Shown: piece after piece, positions 44,480 through 52,884 of the stretch | Position numbering within the stretch: position 1 is the first letter of the stretch | How the letters are laid out: the number at the start of each line of letters is the position of its first letter | NCBI RefSeq assembly: GCF_004331345.1 | Contig: NZ_SJJZ01000002.1 | Location: 1,488,001-1,552,000, forward strand | Direction of reading: 5' to 3' | DNA from: Kribbella soli | GTDB lineage: Bacteria; Actinomycetota; Actinomycetes; Propionibacteriales; Kribbellaceae | DNA: 64,000 nt | Translations under genes and position numbers: made by a program | Notes under the pieces: model-generated | Databases searched by the model: none | What the model saw: the letters and a program-made list of their open reading frames with translations, nothing else | What the model was told of the DNA's origin: nothing

Positions 44480-45528
44480 TGAGGACCGTGGTGAACGACG
44501 TCCAGCGCGAGCTGACCGTGGTCGAGAACAGCGAGCTGCGGCGGTACGAGCTACTCGTCGCAGGCACGACGGCAGGAACCCTCGACTTCCGCGTCGTCGG
44601 CCGGCGGCGTGTTCTGGGGCACACCGAGATCGCGGCCGATCAGCGGGGACGTGGACTCGCTACGACACTGATCAAGGCAGTTCTCGACGACCTCCTCGCC
44701 ACGGGTGTCCGGGTGACGAACTACTGCCCTGCAGTCGAGCGTTTCCTGCAAGACCATCCGCAGTACGTCGTGGTACTCGATCCGTCGCACCCACCGATCC
44801 ATCCGCACTCCAGGAGTGCGGCAGATGAGAAGAAGCAAGTGGACCACTCCGCCCCACTGCAGCAGCTCGTACATGCCCAGCACTCCAGGCTCAGAGAGCT
44901 CGCCGCGCGTTCTCAGGACCCGAGCATGGACGGATTCGAACGGCGTCGCATCACGGACCATTTCACGGCCGTTGCCGCACAGCATGCGGCCGCGGTCGCC
45001 GATGTCCTGCTCTCCGCGGCCAGGATGTTGCCCGGTGAGGATACCGGGGTCCTGCTCGACAATCTCAAACAGTTCGAGCAGGCACTCCGGGTGCTCAAAG
45101 GCAGGGCGTACGGCGACGCGCGCTTCCTGAATCTCAGTGCAACCGAGACCTGGCGGGAGGTCGAACGCCTGCTGGCCGAGCACGAATCGACCGAGACGCG
45201 GATCGTGTCCGGCCTTGAGCGACTCCATGGTGCCGACGGCGCCACAGATCTGGCCCGGGCCTTGGCGCAACGGCAGTGGAGTTCGCCGACGCGGCCGCAC
45301 CCCAACTCGCCGCATGCCGGAGTCGCCGGACGATTCGCACACCAGCTGTGGCGCATCGCCGACTCGACCTGGGACGAACTGGAAGGACGCGGACTTCCGA
45401 CCGAGCCGGCGGAGCACGCGAATCGGCATTCGGCCTTCTCTCACTATCTGTTCGGAACGCCCGACGATGCCGGCTCCCCGGGCGGAACCGACACACCTCA
45501 CATTCATCAGGATCCCGGGAAGCAGTAA
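44479..45528 (+). CDS. YjdJ-type GNAT fused to a hemerythrin-like domain
   Basis: 349 residues. Residues 1-105 are a GNAT domain (RYELLVAGTTAGTLDFRVVG, then IAADQRGRGLATTLIKAVLD, then VTNYCPAVERFLQDHPQY). Residues 120-330 form a helical domain with spaced histidines (ITDHFTAVAAQHAAAVADVL, RLLAEHESTETRIVSGLERL) ending SPTRPHPNSPHAGVAGR. I know a similar stand-alone hemerythrin-like family in actinobacteria. The junction is in one open frame. It is coupled to DUF5709. Confidence 0.78.
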   Translation: MRTVVNDVQRELTVVENSELRRYELLVAGTTAGTLDFRVVGRRRVLGHTEIAADQRGRGLATTLIKAVLDDLLATGVRVTNYCPAVERFLQDHPQYVVVLDPSHPPIHPHSRSAADEKKQVDHSAPLQQLVHAQHSRLRELAARSQDPSMDGFERRRITDHFTAVAAQHAAAVADVLLSAARMLPGEDTGVLLDNLKQFEQALRVLKGRAYGDARFLNLSATETWREVERLLAEHESTETRIVSGLERLHGADGATDLARALAQRQWSSPTRPHPNSPHAGVAGRFAHQLWRIADSTWDELEGRGLPTEPAEHANRHSAFSHYLFGTPDDAGSPGGTDTPHIHQDPGKQ

Positions 45529-45601
45529 GGCCGAACCCCCGATCGCCACACAAGTAGGGACATCTGGGTCACTCGGGCCCGGCGTGGATCGAGGGAAGCT
45601 C

Positions 45602-46375
45602 ATGAGTGGTTATTTCGAAGGCCGCAAGCTCATCGTGGTCGGTGGGAGCAGCGGCATGGGGCGACAGACTGCCGCGGACATTGTCGGGCAAGGGGGCCAG
45701 GCCGTCATCGTCGGGCGTCAGAAGGCGAAAGTCGACCAGACAGTCGCCGAGCTCGGTGAGAAGGGCGAGGCGTGGGGGATCACTGCCGAACTGGCGGATC
45801 GCAAGCAGGTAGAAGACGTACAGGAGCAACTCGCCGCAGAGCACGCCGACGCGACGCTACTGGTCAACGCGGCCGGATTCTTCATCCCCAAAGAGTTCCT
45901 CGACTACAGCCAGGAGGACTACGACGCTTACCTGGAGCTGAACCGAGCCACGTTCTTCCTGACCCAGACGGTGGTGCGGGGGATGAAGGCGGCCGGCTCT
46001 GGTGGTGCGATCGTCAACATCGGCAGCATGTGGGCCCATCAGGCGGTGGCGGCGACGCCGGCGACCGGCTACTCGATGGCGAAAGCCGGCCTGCACGCTC
46101 TGACCCACAACCTGGCCATGGAATTGGCGGCCGACGGCATTCGCGTCAACGCCGTGGCTCCCGCGGTGGTGGCTACGCCGTTGTACGAGGGCTTCATCCC
46201 GGCCGACCAACTCGAGGCGACCGTGAAGGGATTCGACGGCTTCCATCCGTTGGGACGGGTTGGTACAGCCCAGGACATCGCCTCCTCAATTGTCTTCCTC
46301 CTCTCTCCGGAAGCCAGCTGGATCACCGGGACGATTCTCAACGTCGACGGCGGCGTGATGGCCGGACGCAACTGA
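45602..46375 (+). CDS. SDR family oxidoreductase
   Basis: 257 residues. Rossmann motif VVGGSSGMGRQTAADI, NAAG motif (LLVNAAGFF), catalytic Ser (NIGSMW) and YxxxK (GYSMAKAG) are all present, and the C-terminus has the usual GTILNVDGGVMAGRN. A classical short-chain dehydrogenase using NAD(P)H, substrate unknown. It is followed at 161 bases by a hydrolase gene on the same strand. Confidence 0.92.
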   Translation: MSGYFEGRKLIVVGGSSGMGRQTAADIVGQGGQAVIVGRQKAKVDQTVAELGEKGEAWGITAELADRKQVEDVQEQLAAEHADATLLVNAAGFFIPKEFLDYSQEDYDAYLELNRATFFLTQTVVRGMKAAGSGGAIVNIGSMWAHQAVAATPATGYSMAKAGLHALTHNLAMELAADGIRVNAVAPAVVATPLYEGFIPADQLEATVKGFDGFHPLGRVGTAQDIASSIVFLLSPEASWITGTILNVDGGVMAGRN

Positions 46376-46536
46376 CGGCCGAGCAGCGTTCCTGGCCGGA
46401 ACAGCCGGTAAGAAACCGATCTGTCGCGGCGGCCAACTCGTGCGAGCTCGGCCGCCGGACGGATCAGGTGATCCGAACGATGCCACCGACGAGCCCGCGC
46501 TCGATCAGGTCCCTGTGGAATGAGTGTGGAGAGCCC

Positions 46537-47400
46537 ATGACGAGTTTTCAGACCGTGTCCGCCGGTGGGCTGGAGGTCTTCTACCGCGAAGCGGGTAAGC
46601 CCGGAGCACCGAAACTCCTGCTGCTCGGCGGATTCCCCTCCTCGTCTCACCAGTTCCGGAACCTGATGCCGGCACTGGCCGACAGATTCCACCTGGTCTC
46701 GATCGACTACCCCGGCTTCGGGAACACCGAGATGCCCGATCCTGCGGAGTGGGACTACACCTTCGACCACCTCGCGGAGATCGTCGACGAGGCGATGCTT
46801 GCGATCGACTTCACCGGACCGATGGGGCTGTACATGCAGGACTACGGGGGCCAGATCGGGAACCGACTGATCTCGCTTCATCCGGACTGGCTGCAGTGGC
46901 AGGTCATCCAGAACTCCAACATCTACGAAGAGGGGTTCACCGAGATCTGGGACGGGATTCGTCGCGTCCTCTGGGTCGACCGCAACCCCCAGACCGAGGC
47001 GCCGCTCGAGGCACTGGTCGAACCGGAAACAGTGAAGGCGATCTACCTGACCGGCCATCCCGATCCGACGAAGATCAGCCCGGACAACTGGAACCTCGAT
47101 CTGCACTTCCTGGCCCGGCCGAACGCGCGCAGGGTGCACCTGGATCTCTTCTACGACTACCGGACGAACGCAGCCCAATACCCTGCCTGGCAGCGACGGC
47201 TGCGCCGTGACCAGCCCAAGACTCTGATCTTCTGGGGCCGGGGAGACATCTTCTTCACCCCGGCCGGCGGAGAGGCATATCTGCGTGACCTCCCCGACGC
47301 AAAGCTGGTCCGCCTCGATTCCGGACACTTCGCGACAGAGGACTGCCTGCACGAGATCGTTGACGGAATCAACAGTTTCTACGACGAGATCGTCAAGTAG
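46537..47400 (+). CDS. Alpha/beta hydrolase with Asp nucleophile, haloalkane-dehalogenase-like
   Basis: 287 residues. The nucleophile elbow reads YMQDYGGQIG, so the nucleophile is Asp, as in haloalkane dehalogenases and epoxide hydrolases and not the Ser of esterases. The oxyanion region is LLLGGFPSSSHQFRNL. Acid and His appear in WGRGDIFF and DSGHFATED. The exact reaction cannot be told from sequence. It follows the SDR gene. Confidence 0.85.
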   Translation: MTSFQTVSAGGLEVFYREAGKPGAPKLLLLGGFPSSSHQFRNLMPALADRFHLVSIDYPGFGNTEMPDPAEWDYTFDHLAEIVDEAMLAIDFTGPMGLYMQDYGGQIGNRLISLHPDWLQWQVIQNSNIYEEGFTEIWDGIRRVLWVDRNPQTEAPLEALVEPETVKAIYLTGHPDPTKISPDNWNLDLHFLARPNARRVHLDLFYDYRTNAAQYPAWQRRLRRDQPKTLIFWGRGDIFFTPAGGEAYLRDLPDAKLVRLDSGHFATEDCLHEIVDGINSFYDEIVK

Positions 47401-47534
47401 CGGGCGCTGACGATCGGCACCTTGAAGGAGAGCCCGACTCCCTCTGTCTGTCCTTGGAAGGGGCGAGCCCGCTAATCATCGACTAGACCGACGCGCCCGG
47501 CGCAGCACGCCTGCTGCCCGTCCGCCGACACTGC

Positions 47535-48203
47535 TCATGCGATCTGCTGCTCCGGCAGGTAGCCGGCGTCGACCAACGCGGCGCGTAACTTCCGGCGGGC
47601 ATCGAACATCATCTTGTAGATCGCATTGTGAGTCGCGCCGAGCTGATCAGCGAGCACGTCGGTGGGCATCCCGTTCAGCACCAGCGCGACGAAAACCATC
47701 CGTTGCTTCGCCGTCAGATTCTCATCGACGGCTCGATGTACGGCGTTCATCAGATCCCGGCTCTCGGCATGCGCCTCCGGCTCGATCCCCAGCCGTGCGG
47801 GAAGACGGTCCCAATCCTCTTCGTCGAACGCAACACCAGCCCGCTGCCAGAAGTGCCGGTTGACCTTGGCCGCCACGTCGAAGATCACGAACTTGTACGC
47901 CCAGGTAGTGAACTTGCACTCACCGCGGAACGTCGCGACCTTGCCGCAGATCGCCAGTAGGGCGTCCGCGGCGGCCTGGTGCGCAATATCGTCCAACTCC
48001 GGTCCGAGGAGTCGTAGCCTCTCCGCCCGCCGACCGACCTCCACCCTCGCGGCTCGCAGGAGAATCTCGTACAAACGTCGGCTCGCAAGCTCGCGCCGAT
48101 CTCCACCGCTACTCAGGTCGCGAACCCAGGCACGGTTCTCCAGGGTCACCTCCGCGGAGACGACCCGTACCTGCGACAACGACTCGGAACCTTCGCTTTT
48201 CAT
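47535..48203 (-). CDS. Sigma-70 family RNA polymerase sigma factor (ECF-like)
   Basis: 222 residues. Region 2 appears around DIAHQAAADALLAICGKVAT, then FRGECKFTTWAYKFVIFDVA; region 4 around LTAKQRMVFVALVLNGMPTD, then VLADQLGATHNAIYKMMFDA. No anti-sigma gene is adjacent. An 18-bp inverted repeat lies about 72 bases upstream of its start. Confidence 0.88.
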   Translation of the reverse strand: MKSEGSESLSQVRVVSAEVTLENRAWVRDLSSGGDRRELASRRLYEILLRAARVEVGRRAERLRLLGPELDDIAHQAAADALLAICGKVATFRGECKFTTWAYKFVIFDVAAKVNRHFWQRAGVAFDEEDWDRLPARLGIEPEAHAESRDLMNAVHRAVDENLTAKQRMVFVALVLNGMPTDVLADQLGATHNAIYKMMFDARRKLRAALVDAGYLPEQQIA

Positions 48204-48274
48204 GGATCTCCGGCGATCAGCGGAACGTGGTGATCACAGGTCCGGCACCTCGCTGTGTCGAACGGTGGAACAAC

Positions 48275-48292
48275 ATGGACGATACCGTCCAT
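48275..48292. promoter_or_regulatory. Inverted repeat upstream of the sigma factor gene
   Basis: ATGGACG and CGTCCAT are perfect 7-bp arms around ATAC. The site is in the 48204-48544 stretch, which otherwise contains no supported gene. It could be an operator for the sigma gene. Confidence 0.4.
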
Positions 48293-48601
48293 TCAAGACG
48301 CCGTCCACTCGACGGCAAGCGATGCCACTCGCTCCATACTCGAAGCAGGCTTGACAGCCATCCCGGTGTGGTTCACAGGCCGTTCGGATGATCAGTCAGT
48401 AACTGGCCGATCCAGTCCTGTTTGTGCTGACCTCAGGATGTCCGGCGGCGCCAACTCGAGAAGCCTCGGAAGGTCGACCAGGTCATCTGACACGAATATG
48501 CATCGGGGCATCTGGCCCCGGCAAGAGAAGGGAACTCCCTGTCGATGAGCGAACGCGAAACACGGTGCGGCGCCGATCTTCATGGACGAGTGGAGATCCG
48601 A

Positions 48602-49210
48602 ATGGACGAACTCAAGGCAATACGCCACGAGATCAGAGCCCACGCCTCGAACGAGTGGGCGACGGAGCGTGGGTACGAACCGATCTACTCCGCATCGCCG
48701 CGCTCGAGGATCGCTGTCATCGGCCAGGCGCCCGGTCGGCATGCTCAGGACAGCCAGATCCCCTGGAACGACGCCAGCGGCATCAAACTGCGGCAGTGGC
48801 TGGGCGTCACCGAGGCTCAGTTCTACGACCCGGACACGATCGCTCTGCTCCCGATGGACTTCTACTATCCGGGCAAGGGCTCACACGGCGATCTCCCTCC
48901 GCGCAAGGAGTTCGCGTCGCTGTGGCACCCGAGGATCCTGACGTTGATGCCGGCCGTTCGTCTCACCGTTCTCATCGGGAGCTACGCCCAGAAGCACTAT
49001 CTGGGGACCAACGCCAAGAAGAACCTGACCGAGACCGTCCGCGCCTATCGGCACTACGCTCCGGACCGGATCCCACTGGTGCACCCCTCCCCCCTGAACT
49101 TCAGGTGGCAGGCAAAGAACCCCTGGTTCGAGACGGACGTGATTCCCGCTCTGCAGACCCTGGTCGCGGACGCTGTTCGTAGCGGCCCTCGAACGTCACG
49201 CCATCACTGA
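48602..49210 (+). CDS. Uracil-DNA glycosylase superfamily protein
   Basis: About 202 residues from an ATG with GGAG eight bases before it; an earlier in-frame ATG at 48545 would add 19 residues. Motif 1 is IGQAPGRHAQDSQIPWNDAS, and motif 2 is VHPSPLNFRW, both as in the UDG superfamily. The His of motif 2 is kept, while the Asp of family 1 UDG is replaced, as in some other subgroups. It may excise damaged bases or have another function. Confidence 0.85.
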   Translation: MDELKAIRHEIRAHASNEWATERGYEPIYSASPRSRIAVIGQAPGRHAQDSQIPWNDASGIKLRQWLGVTEAQFYDPDTIALLPMDFYYPGKGSHGDLPPRKEFASLWHPRILTLMPAVRLTVLIGSYAQKHYLGTNAKKNLTETVRAYRHYAPDRIPLVHPSPLNFRWQAKNPWFETDVIPALQTLVADAVRSGPRTSRHH

Positions 49211-49502
49211 GCCCGGTGAATCGGAGTCCGACGATCCGCCTGGCCTCAACCATCCAGCGAAGCGCGTAACAGGCTCGATAGGACGGCGGCCAGAACGAAC
49301 AGAACCGGCCCTGGTCATCGACGTACCACTCTCCCGAACTGTCGCCGCCTCGTTCGGTATAGGTCGTCCGCCCGTCGATCCTGAAGACCTGAGTCGCACC
49401 GTCGGCGTACACGAGCCGCGCTGCCGTCACCGCCTTCGGGACGTCGGCAGCCGCAACTGCTGCACCGTCTTCGGCTTGGATTCCCTGCAACTTCTCACTC
49501 AT
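49101..49502 (-). CDS. Hypothetical protein, overlaps the UDG gene tail
   Basis: 133 residues from an ATG at 49502. The centre reads like a beta-rich protein (TQVFRIDGRTTYTERGGDSS, then GEWYVDDQGRFCSFWPPSYR), somewhat like DUF995-type domains. The C-terminus is Arg/Pro-rich and overlaps the UDG gene by 110 bases tail to tail. That overlap is long, so the true end may have been altered. Confidence 0.55.
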   Translation of the reverse strand: MSEKLQGIQAEDGAAVAAADVPKAVTAARLVYADGATQVFRIDGRTTYTERGGDSSGEWYVDDQGRFCSFWPPSYRACYALRWMVEARRIVGLRFTGLSDGVTFEGRYEQRPRPGSAERESRPSRTRGSLPAT

Positions 49503-49604
49503 CGCGCCCGCCCTCTCCCGCTCGACTGCGTTCGACTTATTGGTGACCGCCGATCCGCCCCTGCTTACCGACTCGCGAGGATCTCCGCGGCGCCACGGAA
49601 CAAG

Positions 49605-49644
49605 CGAGGGTGTGCCCGTCGCGTCGGCGATGGGCACACCCTCG
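49605..49644. terminator. Strong stem-loop after msrA
   Basis: CGAGGGTGTGCCC pairs perfectly with GGGCACACCCTCG over 13 bp with a 14-base loop. It starts 9 bases after the msrA stop on the minus strand and should end the msrB-msrA transcript. Confidence 0.85.
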
Positions 49645-49652
49645 GGGTCAGA

Positions 49653-50204
49653 TCAGGCGGTGGTGGCACGCCGTGGCAGGACCCAGTCCGGGCGTGCGAA
49701 GTGGCACGTGTAACCGGCGGGGTACTTGATCAGGTAGTCCTGGTGCTCCGGCTCGGCCTCCCAGAACGGACCCGCAGGCTCGATCGTCGTCACGGCCTTG
49801 CCCGGCCACAGACCCGACGCGTCGACGTCCGCGATCGTGTCGCGAGCGACCTTCTCCTGCTCCGGCGTGAGCGGAAAGATCGCCGAGCGATAGCTGGTGC
49901 CGATGTCGTTGCCCTGACGGTTCACCGTCGACGGGTCGTGGATCTGGAAGAAGAACGCCAGGACGTCGCGGTACGTCGTCTGCGCCGGGTCGAAGACGAT
50001 CTCGACGGCTTCGGCGTGCCCGGGATGATTGCGGTACGTCGCATGGTCGTTCTGCCCGCCCGTGTACCCGGCACGCGTCTCGAGTACGCCGGGCTGCCGG
50101 CGAATGAGGTCCTCCACACCCCAGAAACACCCGCCGGCGAGGACGGCTGTCTCGGTGCCGGGATTGCGGGTGACCTGCCCGGTGTCGTCGGTTCCACTGG
50201 TCAT
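49653..50204 (-). CDS. msrA: Peptide-methionine (S)-S-oxide reductase MsrA
   Basis: 183 residues. The catalytic Cys lies in the canonical AGGCFWGVEDL, with YTGGQNDHATYRNHPGHAEA and IHDPSTVNRQGNDIGTSYRS. It reduces the S form of methionine sulfoxide in proteins. The ATG overlaps the msrB stop. The usual resolving-Cys tail is missing, so thioredoxin or another thiol may reduce it in a different way. Confidence 0.95.
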   Translation of the reverse strand: MTSGTDDTGQVTRNPGTETAVLAGGCFWGVEDLIRRQPGVLETRAGYTGGQNDHATYRNHPGHAEAVEIVFDPAQTTYRDVLAFFFQIHDPSTVNRQGNDIGTSYRSAIFPLTPEQEKVARDTIADVDASGLWPGKAVTTIEPAGPFWEAEPEHQDYLIKYPAGYTCHFARPDWVLPRRATTA

Positions 50205-50692
50205 GATGCATGCTCCTCTGTGCTCGTGATGTCGCTGGACGTGTCGGCCGTCTCGAACAGCGACCGATACTCGCCGTACCCCTGGTTCTCCAGTTCCGAG
50301 ACCGGGATGAAACGCAGAGCGGCGGAGTTCATGCAGTACCGCTGGCCTCCCTCCGCGGCGGGGCCGTCATCGAAAACATGACCGAGGTGGCTATCGGCTC
50401 CGCTGGACCGCGCCTCCGTGCGGGTCATCCAGAGCGTCCTGTCCGTCACTGTGCGAACTGCGTCCGCCGCGATCGGCTTGGTGAAGCTTGGCCACCCGGT
50501 ACCGCTGTCGTACTTGTCGGTCGACGAGAACAGAGGCTGGCCGGAGACCACATCCACATAGATCCCGGGCTCGTGGTTGTCCCAGTACTCGTTCCGGAAT
50601 GCGGGTTCCGTCCCGTCTTTCTGCGTCACGCGGAACTGACTGTCGGTGAGGCGACTGACCGCCTCCGGAGTCTTCCTGTAGTCGTGCGACAC
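50201..50692 (-). CDS. msrB: Peptide-methionine (R)-S-oxide reductase MsrB
   Basis: About 163 residues from a GTG with a GGGAG site. The fold features YDSGTGWPSFTKPI, SSGADSHLGHVFDDGP and the catalytic Cys in RYCMNSAALRF are present. The two CxxC pairs for structural zinc are absent. It reduces the R form of methionine sulfoxide and pairs with msrA. Confidence 0.95.
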   Translation of the reverse strand: MSHDYRKTPEAVSRLTDSQFRVTQKDGTEPAFRNEYWDNHEPGIYVDVVSGQPLFSSTDKYDSGTGWPSFTKPIAADAVRTVTDRTLWMTRTEARSSGADSHLGHVFDDGPAAEGGQRYCMNSAALRFIPVSELENQGYGEYRSLFETADTSSDITSTEEHAS

Positions 50693-50795
50693 GGTTTCTC
50701 CCTTTCTGACGTCGCTGGCTGCGCCGTCACCGGTAACAACATCGCAGGCGGCTGATTTGGTCCCGGGTTCCGCGGAACTCGCTGTGACCGCGATC

Positions 50796-51020
50796 TCAGT
50801 TCGGCCGGTCCCGCACCGCGGCCAACAGTCCGTCAGCATCTTCCGCGCACGGTCCACAGGCAGCCAGGTGCGACGCCAGTCCGGGATAGTGCGCGGCAGC
50901 GTCGACTCCGGATGCGAGTAGCTCGACATAGAGGTGTAGAACGCCCATGGCCTCATCACACCCGACGTCGCGTGGGTCGGTGGCGAGGAATCGCTCGAGC
51001 CCCTCCCTCCACCCGGTCAA
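50796..51020 (-). CDS. Small zinc-finger anti-sigma-like protein
   Basis: 74 residues. CDEAMGVLHLYVELLASG, then HYPGLASHLAACGPC is the pattern of zf-HC2-type domains found in anti-sigma factors (an early Cys, then H and CxxC). No sigma gene is next to it. It could belong with the sigma factor at 47535, but that is speculation. It lies upstream of msrB on the same strand. Confidence 0.75.
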   Translation of the reverse strand: MTGWREGLERFLATDPRDVGCDEAMGVLHLYVELLASGVDAAAHYPGLASHLAACGPCAEDADGLLAAVRDRPN

Positions 51021-51233
51021 TGTTTCACCTCTACCTGTTGATCAGAAAGCTGGGGTTGTCCGTCGGCGCTCTGCCCAGATATCCGTTGGTGGTTGGACAG
51101 GCACGGATCTTACGGCCCGCATCGAAACAATTTCCCGACCCTCGCGTGGTAAGACGTCGAGTGTGCGGTGCCGCGAATGCTTACGAGCCGAAAGTGCCGC
51201 GTAGGCGAAAGACTGGATACAAGGAGGTGCCTG

Positions 51234-52151
51234 ATGAGGGCGATCGTGGTGACGGACCAGGCAGCAGGAACGGCCGGGATGACGCTGGCGGAGCGACCGA
51301 AGCCGCCGGCGGCGATCAACGACGTCGTCGTCGAGGTTCATGCGTCGGGCTACGTCCCGACCGAGCTTGAGTGGCCCTCGACCTGGACCGACCGTGCCGA
51401 CCGTGACCGATCACCGTCGGTCCCTGGGCACGAACTGGCCGGCGTGGTCACGACGCTCGGCTATGGCACGACGGGACTGTCCGTCGGTCAGCGGGTGTTC
51501 GGCCTTGCGGACTGGCATCGCGACGGCACGCTGGCCGAGTACGTGGCGATCGAGGCCCGCAACCTCGCGCCGCTCCCGGGTGACGTCGACTTCACAGTAG
51601 GCGCGAGTCTGCCCATTTCGGGACTGACAGCGTGGCAGGGACTGTTCCAGCACGGCCGCCTTCAGTCAGGCCAGAGCGTCCTCGCCCACGGCGCGGCCGG
51701 CGCAGTCGGCACGATGGTGACCCAGCTCGCCCGCGAGTTCGGCGCCTACGTCATCGGAACCGGACGCGCCTCCGACCGTGAGAAGGCGCTCGACTACGGC
51801 GCGAACGAGTTCGTTGACCTCGCCAACGACTCGCTGGACGACGTCGGCCCGGTCGACCTGGTGTTCGATGTCATCGGCGGCGACATCCAGAAGAGCTCCG
51901 CGGCCCGGGTCAAACCCGGTGGGACGCTGGTGACCATCGTAGGCCCGCCCGAGGCGCGGCCGGCGGACGGCCTGGCGATCGACTTCGTCGTCGAGGCCGA
52001 TCGCGCCCAACTGACCGAGATCGTCCAGCGGGTTCGTGACGGACGGCTGCGGACGAACATCGGCACCGTCGCAACCCTCGACGACGCCGTCGCCACCTTC
52101 AACTCGACCGAGCGGCTCAAGGGCAAGACGATCATCAGCATTCGTCCGTAG
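51234..52151 (+). CDS. Zinc-type alcohol dehydrogenase-like / quinone oxidoreductase
   Basis: 305 residues from an ATG with aaggaggtg. MDR family features: a GroES-like domain (PSVPGHELAGVVTTLGYGTT) and the Rossmann domain (VLAHGAAGAVGTMVTQLARE). Zinc-binding residues of true alcohol dehydrogenase are missing, so an NADPH:quinone reductase type is more likely. It is divergent from the msrB operon. Confidence 0.88.
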   Translation: MRAIVVTDQAAGTAGMTLAERPKPPAAINDVVVEVHASGYVPTELEWPSTWTDRADRDRSPSVPGHELAGVVTTLGYGTTGLSVGQRVFGLADWHRDGTLAEYVAIEARNLAPLPGDVDFTVGASLPISGLTAWQGLFQHGRLQSGQSVLAHGAAGAVGTMVTQLAREFGAYVIGTGRASDREKALDYGANEFVDLANDSLDDVGPVDLVFDVIGGDIQKSSAARVKPGGTLVTIVGPPEARPADGLAIDFVVEADRAQLTEIVQRVRDGRLRTNIGTVATLDDAVATFNSTERLKGKTIISIRP

Positions 52152-52162
52152 CGGACTGTCCC

Positions 52163-52193
52163 GCCTCGCCTCGGTACCGCGATGAGGCGAGGC
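52163..52193. terminator. Bidirectional stem-loop between convergent genes
   Basis: GCCTCGCCTC pairs perfectly with GAGGCGAGGC around an 11-base loop. It lies 11 bases after the oxidoreductase stop and 24 bases after the SnoaL-like stop on the other strand. Confidence 0.8.
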
Positions 52194-52217
52194 AGTGCCC
52201 CATGAGAAGCGTCGAAG

Positions 52218-52601
52218 TCACGGAGCGATCTCGAGCTTGGTGATCAGACCGTCGGCGAGGGTGAACCGGTAGATGATGTCGACGACACCGCCGGGGAAGT
52301 CACCCTCCAGGTGATGGGTGACGACGTAATGGGTGTCGTCGAACCTCTCGACGTGGCTGACCTCGACCGTATAGGTGTACTCGCTGGTCTCGGTCTCCCG
52401 CCAGCGGTGGATCTCGTCGTGACCGGTGTAGGTGGTGCCGTCGTCGTCGATCACGGTGGCGTCGGCGGCGAAGGCGGCCAGCAGGTCGTGAGCGTTCGCT
52501 TTGTGCTGGGGATCGGCCTCGCGCAGGTACCTCGTGATCGCCGGTGGTAAATGCATCGCCATCTCGGCGGCGGTCGGGTCGGGCGGGTGCTGGATAGTCA
52601 T
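52218..52601 (-). CDS. SnoaL-like / NTF2-fold protein
   Basis: 127 residues. The features AITRYLREADPQHKANAHDL, LAAFAADATVIDDDGTTYTG and a final IIYRFTLADGLITKLEIAP are typical of SnoaL-like small cavity proteins. The role is unknown; many act as isomerases or hydrolases, others bind ligands. It starts a set of minus-strand genes leading away from 52600. Confidence 0.85.
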   Translation of the reverse strand: MTIQHPPDPTAAEMAMHLPPAITRYLREADPQHKANAHDLLAAFAADATVIDDDGTTYTGHDEIHRWRETETSEYTYTVEVSHVERFDDTHYVVTHHLEGDFPGGVVDIIYRFTLADGLITKLEIAP

Positions 52602-52642
52602 CAGGCGCCTTTCACAGTGAACGTGGTGCGGCCATGCGCTGT

Positions 52643-52879
52643 CTATGGCATTCCGGGCAAGTCGACGCAGTACATCCCATGGCCTTCGGTGAGCATCAGC
52701 AGAATCGTGTCGCAGTCCCGGCATCGCCCCACCGTGCCGGGTCCTGACATGTACACGACCATCTCCGCCATGACCCCGGAACGGCCACAACCCGCGCACT
52801 TGTAACCCATGGTCGTCATGTCTCGCGCGAGGAGGTCATGCATGACGCCCGCCATGGCGTTGCCGTCGAGGGGTCCCAT
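52643..52879 (-). CDS. DUF6510-type zinc-ribbon protein
   Basis: 78 residues. Four cysteines (YKCAGCGRSG and GRCRDCDTIL) form a zinc ribbon, with MGPLDGNAMAGVMHDLLARD in front, as in DUF6510. It starts six bases after the flavin reductase stop, so it is the last gene of the molybdo-reductase operon. Function unknown. Confidence 0.85.
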   Translation of the reverse strand: MGPLDGNAMAGVMHDLLARDMTTMGYKCAGCGRSGVMAEMVVYMSGPGTVGRCRDCDTILLMLTEGHGMYCVDLPGMP

Positions 52880-52884
52880 CTTCG

